Source: Candidatus Thiodiazotropha sp. (ex Monitilora ramsayi)
Lineage (GTDB): Bacteria > Pseudomonadota > Gammaproteobacteria > Chromatiales > Chromatiaceae
Direction of reading: 5' to 3'
Length of the DNA: 64,000 nt
NCBI GenBank assembly: GCA_025655575.1
Contig: JAHXIP010000008.1
Span: forward strand, 103,797 to 167,796
The notes beneath the pieces are model-generated. The model was not told the DNA's origin. It was given only the letters and a program-made list of their open reading frames with translations, and did not search any database. Below are positions 46,490-56,087 of this stretch, in pieces; within the stretch, counting starts at the first letter, position 1, and each line of letters starts with the position of its first letter. The translations under genes were made by a program, and so were the position numbers.

Positions 46490-46648
46490 TGGACGATGGT
46501 AAATTGTTTTACTTTCGGTAGACTTAGTTGAGTTACCGGGTTAAAAATTCCCGCAATAAACAAACGCAGACATTGCGGGCGACCCTGTTTATCCTACAGA
46601 TAACGATCATCGACAAAAACTTATTTTCACCGCGAGGTCCAAGTACTC

Positions 46649-48148
46649 ATGGAATACACCGTTAAATCCGGCGATCCGTCCACACAACGCACAGCCTGCC
46701 TGATTCTGGGTGTCTTCTCACGCCGTCAGCTGACCCCCCTAGCACAACAGGTGGATAAGGCCAGCAAGGGCCATCTCAGCAGACTGCTCAAGCGTGGTGA
46801 TATGGACGGCAACAGCGGACAGCAGCTGATGATCTACGAAGTGCCGGGAGTCACCGCAGAACGTATCCTGCTGGTCGGGCTCGGCAAGGCGCGGGAACTT
46901 AACATGAAGCAATACGCCGGGGCTATCGCAGGTGCGATCAAAGTCCTCAATGAAAGCCATCCGGTTGAAGCGATTTGCGGGCTTTGCGAAGTGGATATGG
47001 ATGATAAAAGCCTCTACCAAATCATCAGGGAAACCGTCTTGCAGGCTGAGGACACCCTTTATCAGTACACAGAAACCAAGAGTGAAAAGAAGAAAAGCCA
47101 GCGATCGTTGAAGCGCCTCGGTATCTTCATCCATGACCGTCGCCAGCTGAAGGCGGCCCGCAAGGCACTGACTCACGCCGAGGCGATAGCCAATGGCATC
47201 AGCCTGACAAAGGATCTATCCAATCTTCCCGGTAATATCTGTACCCCCAGCTACCTTGCCGATCAGGCACGCAAGCTTGGGCGCGGTAACGAAAAATTGA
47301 GAGTACAGATCCTGGAAGAGAAGCAGATGGAGAAGTTGGGCATGGGCGCCCTGCTCTCCGTCTCCCGCGGCAGCCGTCAACCCGCCAAACTGATCATCAT
47401 GGAGTACAAGGGGGGTAAACCGGGCGCCAAACCTGTGGTACTGGTAGGCAAAGGATTGACCTTCGATGCAGGCGGTATCTCCATCAAGCCATCTGCCGCC
47501 ATGGACGAGATGAAATATGACATGTGCGGTGGGGCCAGTGTTTTCGGTACCATGCAGGCCTGCATGGAGATGGCGCTACCGATTAACCTGATCGGTATCG
47601 TCCCATCTTCGGAAAATCTGCCGGATGGTGATGCCAACAAACCCGGCGACATCGTCACCAGCATGTCGGGCCAGACCATCGAGATCCTCAACACCGACGC
47701 CGAAGGTCGTCTGATCCTGTGCGATGCCCTCACCTACAGTGAGCGTTTTGAACCCGCGGCGGTGATCGACATCGCCACCCTGACCGGTGCCTGTATCGTT
47801 GCCCTGGGTAACCAGGCTTCTGGGCTGATGGCCAACAATGGCAATCTGGCCACGGAAGTCCTTGCCGCGGGAGATCATGCAGGTGACCGAGCCTGGCAAC
47901 TCCCCCTGTGGGACGAGTATCAGGAACAGCTCAAGAGTAACTTTGCCGACATGGCCAACATCGGCGGCAAAGGCGCCGGCACCATTACCGCAGCCTGTTT
48001 TCTCTTCCGTTACACGAAAAAATTCAAATGGGCCCATCTCGATATTGCCGGAACAGCCTGGAGGAGCGGTGCAAACAAAGGCGCTACCGGACGTCCGGTG
48101 CCTCTGCTGAGTCAGTTCCTTCTGAAACGCTGCGGGTACAGTGACTGA
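46649..48148 (+). CDS. pepA: Leucyl aminopeptidase PepA
   Basis: This cytoplasmic M17 two-metal aminopeptidase removes N-terminal residues from peptides; in E. coli it also binds DNA at cer/carAB sites. The 499 residues show the catalytic C-terminal domain: VGKGLTFDAGGISIKPS near 267-283 and NTDAEGRLIL near 348-357, which provide metal ligands and active-site Lys and Arg. The stop overlaps holC by one base. Confidence 0.97.
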   Translation: MEYTVKSGDPSTQRTACLILGVFSRRQLTPLAQQVDKASKGHLSRLLKRGDMDGNSGQQLMIYEVPGVTAERILLVGLGKARELNMKQYAGAIAGAIKVLNESHPVEAICGLCEVDMDDKSLYQIIRETVLQAEDTLYQYTETKSEKKKSQRSLKRLGIFIHDRRQLKAARKALTHAEAIANGISLTKDLSNLPGNICTPSYLADQARKLGRGNEKLRVQILEEKQMEKLGMGALLSVSRGSRQPAKLIIMEYKGGKPGAKPVVLVGKGLTFDAGGISIKPSAAMDEMKYDMCGGASVFGTMQACMEMALPINLIGIVPSSENLPDGDANKPGDIVTSMSGQTIEILNTDAEGRLILCDALTYSERFEPAAVIDIATLTGACIVALGNQASGLMANNGNLATEVLAAGDHAGDRAWQLPLWDEYQEQLKSNFADMANIGGKGAGTITAACFLFRYTKKFKWAHLDIAGTAWRSGANKGATGRPVPLLSQFLLKRCGYSD

Positions 48149-48579
48149 TGACTCAGGTAGACTTCTATGTACTCGACGAGAGGTCCAGTGGCAATCGCTA
48201 CACCCTGGCCTGCCGCCTGAGTGAGAAGATCTATCATCAGGGACGCCGGATTCTCATTCACACCGGGTCCGTCGAGGAGACTCGCCACATGGACCGACTA
48301 CTGTGGACCTTTCGCCAGGGAAGTTTCATTCCTCATGGCACAGCAGGGGATTGTGAGCCTGCCGTCACTCCTGTCATCATTACCCACGAGGAAGAGGCTG
48401 GTGCAGAGGAACATGATGTTTTGATTAATCTCTCGGCCGCCATACCGGCTTTCTTCAGTCGCTTTGAAAGAGTTGCGGAGATCATCGATAAAGAACCCCA
48501 AGTCGTCACTGCAGGGCGGGAGCGGTTCCGTTTCTACCGGGACAGGGGTTACACCCTTAACAAACATGACATCAGCTAA
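48148..48579 (+). CDS. holC: DNA polymerase III chi subunit
   Basis: Chi links the clamp loader to single-stranded DNA-binding protein. The 143 residues match the family: VDFYVLDERSSGNRYTLACR, IHTGSVEETRHMDRLLWTF, SFIPHG, and YRDRGYTLNKHDIS at the end. Placement right after pepA is the classical arrangement. The next gene starts at the base after its stop codon. Confidence 0.95.
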   Translation: MTQVDFYVLDERSSGNRYTLACRLSEKIYHQGRRILIHTGSVEETRHMDRLLWTFRQGSFIPHGTAGDCEPAVTPVIITHEEEAGAEEHDVLINLSAAIPAFFSRFERVAEIIDKEPQVVTAGRERFRFYRDRGYTLNKHDIS

Positions 48580-48969
48580 ATGAACAACCACGAGACAGAG
48601 AAAACCGAGGACTCCGATATCCCTCTGCTTGAAGATGTGGTCACACCGGAAGAGCTGGAGATCGAGTCTGAATACATCACCTTCGAAGAAGAAGCACCGA
48701 AAGAGGCTGAGGCTCAGGTACCTGAATATGACGAAGTCCTACTCTCCATGCGTGACAGCATTGCTGAACAGTTAGTACAGGACCTGCGTCCAATGGTCGC
48801 CAAGGCAGTGGAGTCGGCCATCACAGAAACCGTCGGCCGAATCTCACAGATGCTGCATGATGAACTCGACAGTCCCCTCGAACATCGTATTCGTTGTTTA
48901 ATCCAAGAGCACATGGAGGCTGAATTCGGTCCCCGTGAGCAGCACATGAATGATGATCCCGATCGTTGA
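48580..48969 (+). CDS. Conserved acidic protein of the pepA-holC operon
   Basis: I recognise no named family. The 129-residue cytoplasmic protein has a very acidic N-terminal half (about residues 1-50) and a helical C-terminal half: VLLSMRDSIAEQLVQDLRPM, then AVESAITETVGRISQ. No signal peptide or membrane segment is seen. It begins directly after the holC stop and is followed 21 bp later by a glyoxalase-fold gene, so translation is coupled with holC. A role linked to the replisome is possible only by position. Confidence 0.7.
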   Translation: MNNHETEKTEDSDIPLLEDVVTPEELEIESEYITFEEEAPKEAEAQVPEYDEVLLSMRDSIAEQLVQDLRPMVAKAVESAITETVGRISQMLHDELDSPLEHRIRCLIQEHMEAEFGPREQHMNDDPDR

Positions 48970-48990
48970 GACCTGATTTTTATACTTGAA

Positions 48991-49371
48991 ATGGAAATCA
49001 AACAGCTCGACCACCTAGTGCTGACTGTAGAAAATATCGGGACTACCTGCCGCTTCTATGAAACCGTATTGGGCATGAAGGTCATTGAGTTTGGCGGTGG
49101 GCGCAAAGCGCTGAAGTTCGGCAATCAAAAAATCAATCTTCATGAACACGGCAAAGAATTCGAACCCAAAGCTGAGAGGCCGACACCAGGTTCCGCAGAT
49201 CTTTGCTTTTTAACTGAAATCCCTATTCATGAAGTCATCACTCATTTAAAGTCCTGCCAGGTTGCAGTGTTCGAAGGCCCGGTTGAACGCACCGGTGCTG
49301 AAGGTCCCATTCATTCCGTCTATCTCCGCGACCCTGACAACAACTTGCTGGAGATCGCCAATTTGATTTGA
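48991..49371 (+). CDS. VOC (glyoxalase/bleomycin-resistance fold) protein
   Basis: This 126-residue protein fits a single VOC unit with two beta-alpha-beta-beta-beta modules. LDHLVLTVENIGTTCRFYE begins module one (His11 a likely metal ligand), NLHEHGKEF holds a further His, and VYLRDPDNNLLEIANL ends module two with the expected Glu. Many members are annotated as putative virulence or dioxygenase-like proteins without known substrate. It ends the pepA-holC gene run. Confidence 0.85.
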   Translation: MEIKQLDHLVLTVENIGTTCRFYETVLGMKVIEFGGGRKALKFGNQKINLHEHGKEFEPKAERPTPGSADLCFLTEIPIHEVITHLKSCQVAVFEGPVERTGAEGPIHSVYLRDPDNNLLEIANLI

Positions 49372-49394
49372 GCAGTCAACACTCATGGTGGCTA

Positions 49395-50414
49395 TCATTG
49401 CCCATAGATGGAATGCACCTGGCTGGCGATGCGGCTTTGATCCTTCAGTTCATTCAACGGGTATCTCACAATAACGCCATAGCGTTGCAGTTCACCGATG
49501 CGGATCTCAGCATAGGGAACTTCGCTACCGACATCGGGATCAACCACGACGTTATGCTGGCCCAAACAGTCCGATCTGTTTTCGAGTCCACAATACTCGT
49601 CCGAGTGATTAAGGACATTTATCAACAGCTCCAGATATTCGTTGATGCTCTCCAGCCCTCTCGAGGCTTTATCGTGCTTCAACTCGACCTTTGCCAGCTG
49701 TTTTCTCAATTGGCCGATCTTGTGCTGGGTCTGATGAGCCTCCTCCGCCACAAAATCCAATGCACCATGTTCAGCTTGCAGGGTCTTCAGCGCCATCTTT
49801 AGATGGATACGCTCTCGTTCCAGATCGGCCTTCTTCTCCGCGTGTCGGGCTACCTTGAGTACCGCCTCCGCCACCATGTGCTGGAAAGCGCGCTCACGCA
49901 AATCGTACCTGACCCCCTCCTCAGAAGCCGACGGCTTCACCAATTGGTGTCCGGTAAAATTGACCACTTGTTGCATGACCTCACTCTGGATCATATCCCC
50001 CCGTTGTGCATGGCCCAGTACACTTTTTTCCTGTCGGCTCATCACCATCAAGGCATAGCCATGCGTGAGCGGGAAACTTTCTGGTTTTTTTGCAAATTCA
50101 CGAAACTCCTGTGAGTGGCTGAAAAGATGTTCCATTTGATCAGCCGAACCGAAATAGGCATAAACACGAGGATCACTAGAATAGGCCTTGAGATTCACAT
50201 CAATTGAATCTGGAAGCCGTGCAATCAAAGCATCAGCATGTATGAGCGCCTGTTCAACCGCAGGTGCGAGCTTTTTTCGATAACCTGAGATCAGTTTCAG
50301 GCGGGAATCGAAATGCTCCACTGCCATGTCGATGTGGCTATCCAATTCATCACGAGAGTAGACAGAAGTATGACTCTTGTCTGTCGAAATCAGGCGTTTA
50401 ATCAATGAAAACAT
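49395..50414 (-). CDS. Coiled-coil protein of unknown function
   Basis: I recognise no family with confidence. The 339 residues contain no signal peptide or membrane span. Residues about 190-265 are a coiled coil (KADLERERIHLKMALKTLQ, then THKIGQ-like heptads HKIGQLRKQLAKVELKHDK). The segment PRVYAYFGSADQMEHLFSHS is distinctive. The start at 50414 gives MFSLIKRLI. It is convergent with the VOC gene (23 bp). Function unknown; proteins of this shape occur in related gammaproteobacteria by my recollection. Confidence 0.7.
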   Translation of the reverse strand: MFSLIKRLISTDKSHTSVYSRDELDSHIDMAVEHFDSRLKLISGYRKKLAPAVEQALIHADALIARLPDSIDVNLKAYSSDPRVYAYFGSADQMEHLFSHSQEFREFAKKPESFPLTHGYALMVMSRQEKSVLGHAQRGDMIQSEVMQQVVNFTGHQLVKPSASEEGVRYDLRERAFQHMVAEAVLKVARHAEKKADLERERIHLKMALKTLQAEHGALDFVAEEAHQTQHKIGQLRKQLAKVELKHDKASRGLESINEYLELLINVLNHSDEYCGLENRSDCLGQHNVVVDPDVGSEVPYAEIRIGELQRYGVIVRYPLNELKDQSRIASQVHSIYGQ

Positions 50415-50541
50415 GACGCGTCTACTCTCCGTTCAAAATTCACTCTCACTGAACTATAGCTGTAATAAGAAGCGTTGGCGTTCCAGCATACCGGCCTGTT
50501 TGGCATAAAGCGCTATGTCAGAATATACACATCAAACAATT

Positions 50542-50577
50542 AAAAAGCCCCGGATGAAACTCATCCGGGGCTTTTTT
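50542..50577 (-). terminator. Rho-independent terminator of the PEP-CTERM gene
   Basis: A stem of 11 GC-rich pairs (GCCCCGGATGA with its complement) extended by A-T pairs, with a 3-base loop. It has T runs on both strands, so it can work in both directions. It lies 28 bp downstream of the PEP-CTERM gene. Confidence 0.9.
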
Positions 50578-50605
50578 CCTGGCAAGAATGATATCAATCA
50601 AAACA

Positions 50606-51319
50606 TCAAACAGTTTGTTTTCGCTGCCGTGAAAATCCCAGCAGGCCGAGAAGGCCACTGCCGAGCAACCATATCGCTGAGGGCTCCGGTACTGAGGCGG
50701 GCACAGCAAGCCCTGCCAATTCGACCGATAAAAGATTTGATCGGTCAGCGATATCATAACCAAACAGTGTCATCGTACCCGTTAACTCGTAACTGGGTGC
50801 GTCAGTCGTGATATACGGAAACAGACTCTCTTCCTGGGCGCCACCCAACAGGCCTGAGACAAAAAGCTCACTTCCTTCTGTATACCGAAACGTGAGCAGG
50901 TCGCCATCAGCTGATCTTGAGATAGCACTAGGGCCTTTGTCACCCAGACCATCGGTACGATAGCCAACGTCGGTATCCCAGCCCGCATAGCCATCAAGTC
51001 TAAATCCTGCAATCACAAAATTACGTGTTGCATTATTGAATGTATCTCGGATACGTGGAGCGAAAACCATCGTGTTGAGCAGGCTGGATTCTGCGACACG
51101 GTTCTGGACATTTCCGCCAACCCCTGTAAATGCCGTGATATCGAAGGAAAATGGTAAAAGGTTATCATTGCGGACGACACCCGCTGTATTCGGGGCCGTA
51201 ACAACGGTGTCACCTGCAGGAAGTACCACACCACCCGGAAGGAGCGGTACAGCCAGTGCCGAAGTTGAAATTGCCAGTGTTGTAACCATGGCCAGCAGGC
51301 CAGTTCGTAAAATTTTCAT
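50606..51319 (-). CDS. PEP-CTERM sorting-domain protein
   Basis: This 237-residue secreted protein has a signal peptide (LAMVTTLAISTSALAVP) and a C-terminal exosortase sorting tail: VPEPSAIWLLGSGLLGLLGF followed by SRQRKQTV. The mature body is a low-complexity, beta-rich domain with few charged clusters and no recognised enzyme motif. Such proteins are anchored or processed by exosortase (EpsH type) and are usually co-produced with exopolysaccharide. No exosortase gene is in this window. An AAGGAGATT site 7 bp before the ATG decides the start, and a strong terminator follows. Confidence 0.9.
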   Translation of the reverse strand: MKILRTGLLAMVTTLAISTSALAVPLLPGGVVLPAGDTVVTAPNTAGVVRNDNLLPFSFDITAFTGVGGNVQNRVAESSLLNTMVFAPRIRDTFNNATRNFVIAGFRLDGYAGWDTDVGYRTDGLGDKGPSAISRSADGDLLTFRYTEGSELFVSGLLGGAQEESLFPYITTDAPSYELTGTMTLFGYDIADRSNLLSVELAGLAVPASVPEPSAIWLLGSGLLGLLGFSRQRKQTV

Positions 51320-51732
51320 GGTCTTAATCTCCTTGGTATAAAAATACCTTCTTCAACGAATAGCATCGGTTGCGTCCATAACTTCAACTATGTTTTCACC
51401 CTCTATTAACCCGGTAACACCGAAGGGACATACCATGATGACTTCTACATAAACACTAGTGCTATTCATGGTGTAAAGCAGTCCCCCGCAACTCCCTATT
51501 GCGTTACTGGTTTAATAGCATTAAATATACTGTTGGCAGGCAGAATACTGTTGTTAATAACTAACAAGATCCGTGTGAAAAAATACCCTCTGTTATCGCT
51601 TGCCTATATCCTGCTGAAGTGAGACACGATTTTTTAGAGAGTGGGCTGGCATGAGGGGATTAAAAAGTTAACGCGCTGAATAGCGCCTGTGAACACGGGA
51701 AGCCAATGAAGACCACAGTCAATTATCTTCAG
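51320..51732. other. Intergenic region between the PEP-CTERM gene and the SDR gene
   Basis: About 410 bp upstream of the PEP-CTERM gene, AT-richer than its flanks. It contains no open frame that I can support. I looked for a sigma-54-type GG-N10-GC element, often found before PEP-CTERM genes, and did not find a good one. Confidence 0.4.
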
Positions 51733-52539
51733 CTAGTCCGAGTGACGAGAAACCAACGAGCCGAGATAGTCGCTCATGCCCCCACAATTATTCTGCGACC
51801 ATCCCCCGTCGACTGGAATCACTGCGCCGGTAACAAAGTCGGCCAAGTCTGAAGCAAGAAACAAACACGCCTTACCGATATCCGCAGGGGTACCCAATCG
51901 CCTCAACGGAACGCCATCCGCCACTTTTTTTCGGATGGCTTCATTCGGTGCCAGACGAGCCATCCCCTCCGTACCATCGATAGGACCCGGCACAATGGAA
52001 TTTATCCTCACACCCGTTTTACCCCACTCCAATGCAAGGGTCCGGGTTACCATATCGACACCCGCCTTGGCTGCACAGACATGTACCTGTGCCATCATCG
52101 GAATAGAGGCCTGGGGTGCGGAGATATTGATAACACTGGCGCCGGGTTTTCGTAGATAGGGAAAAATCGCTTTCATGACATGAAAGGTACCCTGCAGGTC
52201 GATGTCTACCACAGACTTAAAACCATTGCCGGACAGATCATTGGCCAATGCGGGAAAGTTACCGGCGGCACCGGACACCACCACATCCAGCTCACCGAAT
52301 CGATCATGAACAGCAACTACCCCGTCCTCGACGGCTGACATGTCTCGCACATCAGCTGTAAACCCAAAGGCGTCGCTTCCCAGATCCTTTAGCGCCCGAA
52401 CTGTGTCATCCACCTTCTCCTGACTGCGGCTGGCCACCGCTACCCTGGCACCCTGTGCGGCAAAACCCTCCGCCACACCCCGATTGATGCCGCTGGTACC
52501 ACCGACAACCAATACATTTTTTCCGCTGAAATCGATCAT
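51733..52539 (-). CDS. Short-chain dehydrogenase, 2,4-dienoyl-CoA-reductase-like
   Basis: This 268-residue Rossmann protein has the cofactor motif VVGGTSGINRGVAEGF and the segment VVSGAAGNFPALANDLS. Where classical SDRs have YxxxK it reads QVHVCAAKAGVDMVTR, lacking the Tyr but keeping the Lys, as in the peroxisomal dienoyl-CoA reductase (DECR2) group. The following PGPIDGTEGMARL also matches DECR2 style. It may reduce 2,4-dienoyl-CoA with NADPH in beta-oxidation of unsaturated acyl chains. It stands alone. Confidence 0.85.
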   Translation of the reverse strand: MIDFSGKNVLVVGGTSGINRGVAEGFAAQGARVAVASRSQEKVDDTVRALKDLGSDAFGFTADVRDMSAVEDGVVAVHDRFGELDVVVSGAAGNFPALANDLSGNGFKSVVDIDLQGTFHVMKAIFPYLRKPGASVINISAPQASIPMMAQVHVCAAKAGVDMVTRTLALEWGKTGVRINSIVPGPIDGTEGMARLAPNEAIRKKVADGVPLRRLGTPADIGKACLFLASDLADFVTGAVIPVDGGWSQNNCGGMSDYLGSLVSRHSD

Positions 52540-52911
52540 GATGTCTCCCCCATGCAGACAAGCATAGTCAGACTGGCAGCCATCCGTGCATTAAACTACC
52601 CCTAAAAATGCAGCAGTAAGCAGATTGATCCCACGAAAACAGTATCAACAGCATTGATACGTTAACCGCTGACAACCCCGAACACCTTGCCGCTGAGTAC
52701 CGGCCTATGCTAGCGTTTGCGCTCCACATGGAGTGATATCTCACACAGGGAACTACAGTGTCTCAACCTTTCCCCCTACGACTCGTTCAAAAACCCAGCT
52801 CTCTCCAACGCATTCTCGTATCGTTATTTGAGTGGGAACTGTGCCGTGTGTGAGTGTGGATCTGAATGAACAGGTCTCTTGCTAGACAGATAACACTTCA
52901 GGGAGTGTGCA
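52540..52911. other. Divergent intergenic region before the PqaA-like gene
   Basis: About 370 bp between divergent genes. A GTG-started frame of 31 codons at about 52759 has a GGGAAC sequence before it but no other support. No repeats or clear operators were seen. Confidence 0.35.
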
Positions 52912-54660
52912 ATGAATCGGAATTCACTCAAACATCTACTGCCATACAGCCTCTTACTACTACTGCTCTTCGCCAGCCTGCTCCAGGCTCAGGAGACGGG
53001 ACCGCTCAAGTCCTACGTCTATACAGACGACCCGGCCTACTCCTACCAAGTGGTCGGCCAACTGCCCGGAGAGGGTTTCGACGCCTACTTTATCAACATG
53101 AATTCACAGACCTGGCGCAGTGCTGACGAGGTGACACCCAACCTCTGGAATCACTGGATGACACTCATCGTCCCCCACCAGCTGACCTCCAACACCGCCA
53201 ATCTGATTGTCTATCAGGGCAAGACCTCGGCCACACCCCCTGATCCGGCGGATGTCGCCCTCTTTGTGCCGCTGGCCACCTACACCGGCAGTATTCAGGT
53301 GATCCTGCAGCAGGTACCCGCCCAGCCCTTGCAGTTTGCGGAGTTGGACCAACCCACCTCGGAGGACACGCTGGTCTCCTACACCTGGCGCAAGTACATG
53401 GAAACCGGAGATCCCACCTGGTCCGCCTATCTGCCCATGACCAAAGCGGCAGTGCGGGCCATGGATACCACCGAGGATTATGTCAGCAGCTCCCTGGGTT
53501 TTGATATCGACAGCTTCATCGTCACCGGCTTTTCCAAGCGCGGCGCTATCGCCTGGCTGACGGCGGCTGTCGATCCCCGTGTCTCAGCGGTGGTACCGGG
53601 AGAGTTCAATATCCTGCATATCGCCGATCAGCTTGAGCACCACTACAACAGTTATGGCTTCTATTCCGAGGCACTGGCGGGATACGAGAACAACCGCATC
53701 ACCGACAACATCCGTTCCCCGGAAGGAAAAATGTTGCAGAAGCTGGTGGACCCCATCAGCTATAAACAGGCATTGACCATGCCGCACCTGATTCTGAACG
53801 TCACCGGAGACGAGTTCTTTCTACCGGACGCCTCGGAAGCCTATATCCATGAAATTCCCGCAGAGACCCTGCAGCGGATCATCCCCAACACCAACCACGG
53901 TTTTGAAGGCAAGCTGGAGGATATGCTGATGGGGCTGATCGCCTGGTATCAGGTTCAGCTCTACGGTGTCGATAAGCCAGAGATCGACTGGCAACTCAGT
54001 GAGAGCGGCGAACTGGTGGTCAGCAGTGATCAGACACCGGCCGTGGCAAAGCTCTGGCAGGCAACCAATTCCACCGCGAGGGATTTCCGTTACCCCATCG
54101 TAGGTGACAGCGCCTGGAGTGACACAATCATCGCCGCAGACAGTAACGGGCAATTCCGTGTCAATGTGCCCACACCTGCTGAAGGGTACACCGCCTTCAT
54201 GGTGGAACTGACCTACCCCGGCATGGCCGGTATCCCCCAGATCTACACCACCTCAGTCTTTATCACGCCGGATGAGGAACCCTTCGAAGTGGAAGATCCC
54301 CTGGGTAATCCCAAACCCCCCCGCTATTGGCGGACTCAGGTTAACCGTGCACTGGCAGGACGGCCACTCGACTACGACCAGGAGGCGTTGCAGGCAATGC
54401 TGCCGATCCGGGTGTTAGGTGAATATCTCAACGACGTGGAGGCAGTGGCAGCCAACCTCGCCAGCCCAGGCGCAAATCGAAGTTGTACGGCAGCCAGACT
54501 GAATGTGCAGGCTGATGAGCTGGGTTGGTATACCACCCTCTATGTACTCGGCAATGAGAACATCAAGTATTGGCAGCCCTATGAACTTGCCGAGGAACTC
54601 TACGCAAAGGGTTACCCGTTCTTCTCAGCGGGAATCTGCCAGTTCCTGACCCAACAGTAA
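52912..54660 (+). CDS. PhoPQ-activated pathogenicity-related (PqaA) family protein
   Basis: This 582-residue precursor has a signal peptide (LLLLLLFASLLQAQE). The alpha/beta-hydrolase-like core is seen in IVTGFSKRGAIAWLTAAVDP, where GFSKRG is the nucleophile-elbow position, plus VNVTGDEFFLPDASE-like and PNTNHGFEG segments that supply the likely acid and His. The PqaA family was named in Salmonella, where PhoP controls it; its biochemical activity is not established to my knowledge. A PhoPQ-like system is encoded about 44 kb away in this window. The C-terminal third is a separate domain of unknown role. Confidence 0.82.
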   Translation: MNRNSLKHLLPYSLLLLLLFASLLQAQETGPLKSYVYTDDPAYSYQVVGQLPGEGFDAYFINMNSQTWRSADEVTPNLWNHWMTLIVPHQLTSNTANLIVYQGKTSATPPDPADVALFVPLATYTGSIQVILQQVPAQPLQFAELDQPTSEDTLVSYTWRKYMETGDPTWSAYLPMTKAAVRAMDTTEDYVSSSLGFDIDSFIVTGFSKRGAIAWLTAAVDPRVSAVVPGEFNILHIADQLEHHYNSYGFYSEALAGYENNRITDNIRSPEGKMLQKLVDPISYKQALTMPHLILNVTGDEFFLPDASEAYIHEIPAETLQRIIPNTNHGFEGKLEDMLMGLIAWYQVQLYGVDKPEIDWQLSESGELVVSSDQTPAVAKLWQATNSTARDFRYPIVGDSAWSDTIIAADSNGQFRVNVPTPAEGYTAFMVELTYPGMAGIPQIYTTSVFITPDEEPFEVEDPLGNPKPPRYWRTQVNRALAGRPLDYDQEALQAMLPIRVLGEYLNDVEAVAANLASPGANRSCTAARLNVQADELGWYTTLYVLGNENIKYWQPYELAEELYAKGYPFFSAGICQFLTQQ

Positions 54661-54670
54661 ATCCGTGACC

Positions 54671-54703
54671 CGCACCGGTGTGCCTTGCAAGGACACCGGT
54701 GCG
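54671..54703 (+). terminator. Strong hairpin after the PqaA-like gene
   Basis: An 11-bp perfect stem (CGCACCGGTGT with its complement) and an 11-base loop lie 10 bp after the stop. No T run follows. Confidence 0.5.
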
Positions 54704-54881
54704 GTGTTCGGTACGGCAGGTCCACACTCTACATCTGAAAAGAACCACTCGATCTGATCAAACAGATAGATATTGCTTTGCGCGCCGACGAGTCATTCCA
54801 ACGTAAAAAAACCAGGAGACAAACACGGATCTCTGAGACTAAAATTCGCCGTCTTTTGCAGTTTTTTCCGGGTGAAGTTTC

Positions 54882-56087
54882 ATGAGTCGAATCCTAATCA
54901 TCGGCGCCGGCGGCGTCGGGCGGGTGGTAACCCACAAATGTGCACAACTGCCTGAGCTCTTCAGCGATATCTGGCTGGCCAGCCGCACCCTCTCCAAGTG
55001 CGATCAAATAGCCTCCGAGATCGGTGGTGGCCGGGTGAATACTGCCCAGGTGGACGCTGACAAAGTACCGGAACTGGTCGCCCTGATCCGCAAGATCGAA
55101 CCGAAGATGGTGATCAATGTCGCACTGCCCTATCAGGATCTGACCATCATGGACGCCTGTCTCCAAACCGGCATCGACTATCTGGACACCGCCAACTACG
55201 AACCCCTGGACGAAGCCAAATTCGAGTACAAGTGGCAGTGGGCCTACCAGGATCGTTTCAAAGATGCCGGTCTGATGGCGCTATTGGGCTCCGGCTTCGA
55301 TCCGGGTGTGACCAATGTCTTCACCGCCTACGCCCTCAAGCACCACTTCGACCGTATCGATACGGTGGACATCCTCGACTGCAATGCAGGTGACCACGAC
55401 CACGCCTTCGCCACCAACTTCAATCCGGAGATCAACATCCGCGAGGTAACCGCCAACGGCCGCTACTACGAGAACGGCAAGTGGGTCGAGACCCAGCCCA
55501 TGGAAATCTCCCGGATCTTCGACTTCCCCGAAATCGGTCCGCGCAAGATGTTTCTGCTCTACCATGAGGAGATGGAGTCACTGACCAAACACATCCCGGT
55601 CAAACGCATGCGCTTCTGGATGACCTTCGGCGAAAGCTACCTGAAACACCTGGAGGTGATCCAGAACCTGGGCCTCGATAGCATAGAACCGATGGAATTC
55701 CAGGGCCAGCAAATCGTACCCCTGCAGTTTCTCAAAGCCCTACTGCCCGATCCGGCCACTCTGGGACCCCGCACCAAGGGCAAGACCAACATCGGCTGCA
55801 TCATCAAGGGTGAGAAGAACGGCAAGCCGGTCTCCCGTTATATCTATAACGTCTGCGACCATGAGGCCTGTTATCAAGAGACCAATGCCCAGGGTGTCTC
55901 CTACACCACCGGCGTACCTGCCATGATCGGCGCCAAGATGATGCTGGAAGGTCAGTGGAAACAGCCCGGTGTCTGGAACATGGAACAGTTCGATCCCGAC
56001 CCCTTCATGGAGGACCTCAACAGTTATGGTCTGCCCTGGAAAGATGTGGCGTGTGACATCGACGTCGACAGCCTGCCCGAGACATGA
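54882..56087 (+). CDS. Carboxynorspermidine synthase (saccharopine-dehydrogenase-like)
   Basis: This NADPH enzyme condenses an aminopropyl aldehyde donor with putrescine or diaminopropane to make carboxyspermidine or carboxynorspermidine, the alternative spermidine route. The 401 residues have the Rossmann motif IIGAGGVGRVV, then NVALPYQDLTIMDACLQTG and GSGFDPGVTNVF, characteristic of this group. It overlaps the decarboxylase gene by 4 bp (ATGA at 56084), the expected two-gene operon. The partner gene is interrupted, so the pathway product may not be made here. Confidence 0.92.
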   Translation: MSRILIIGAGGVGRVVTHKCAQLPELFSDIWLASRTLSKCDQIASEIGGGRVNTAQVDADKVPELVALIRKIEPKMVINVALPYQDLTIMDACLQTGIDYLDTANYEPLDEAKFEYKWQWAYQDRFKDAGLMALLGSGFDPGVTNVFTAYALKHHFDRIDTVDILDCNAGDHDHAFATNFNPEINIREVTANGRYYENGKWVETQPMEISRIFDFPEIGPRKMFLLYHEEMESLTKHIPVKRMRFWMTFGESYLKHLEVIQNLGLDSIEPMEFQGQQIVPLQFLKALLPDPATLGPRTKGKTNIGCIIKGEKNGKPVSRYIYNVCDHEACYQETNAQGVSYTTGVPAMIGAKMMLEGQWKQPGVWNMEQFDPDPFMEDLNSYGLPWKDVACDIDVDSLPET

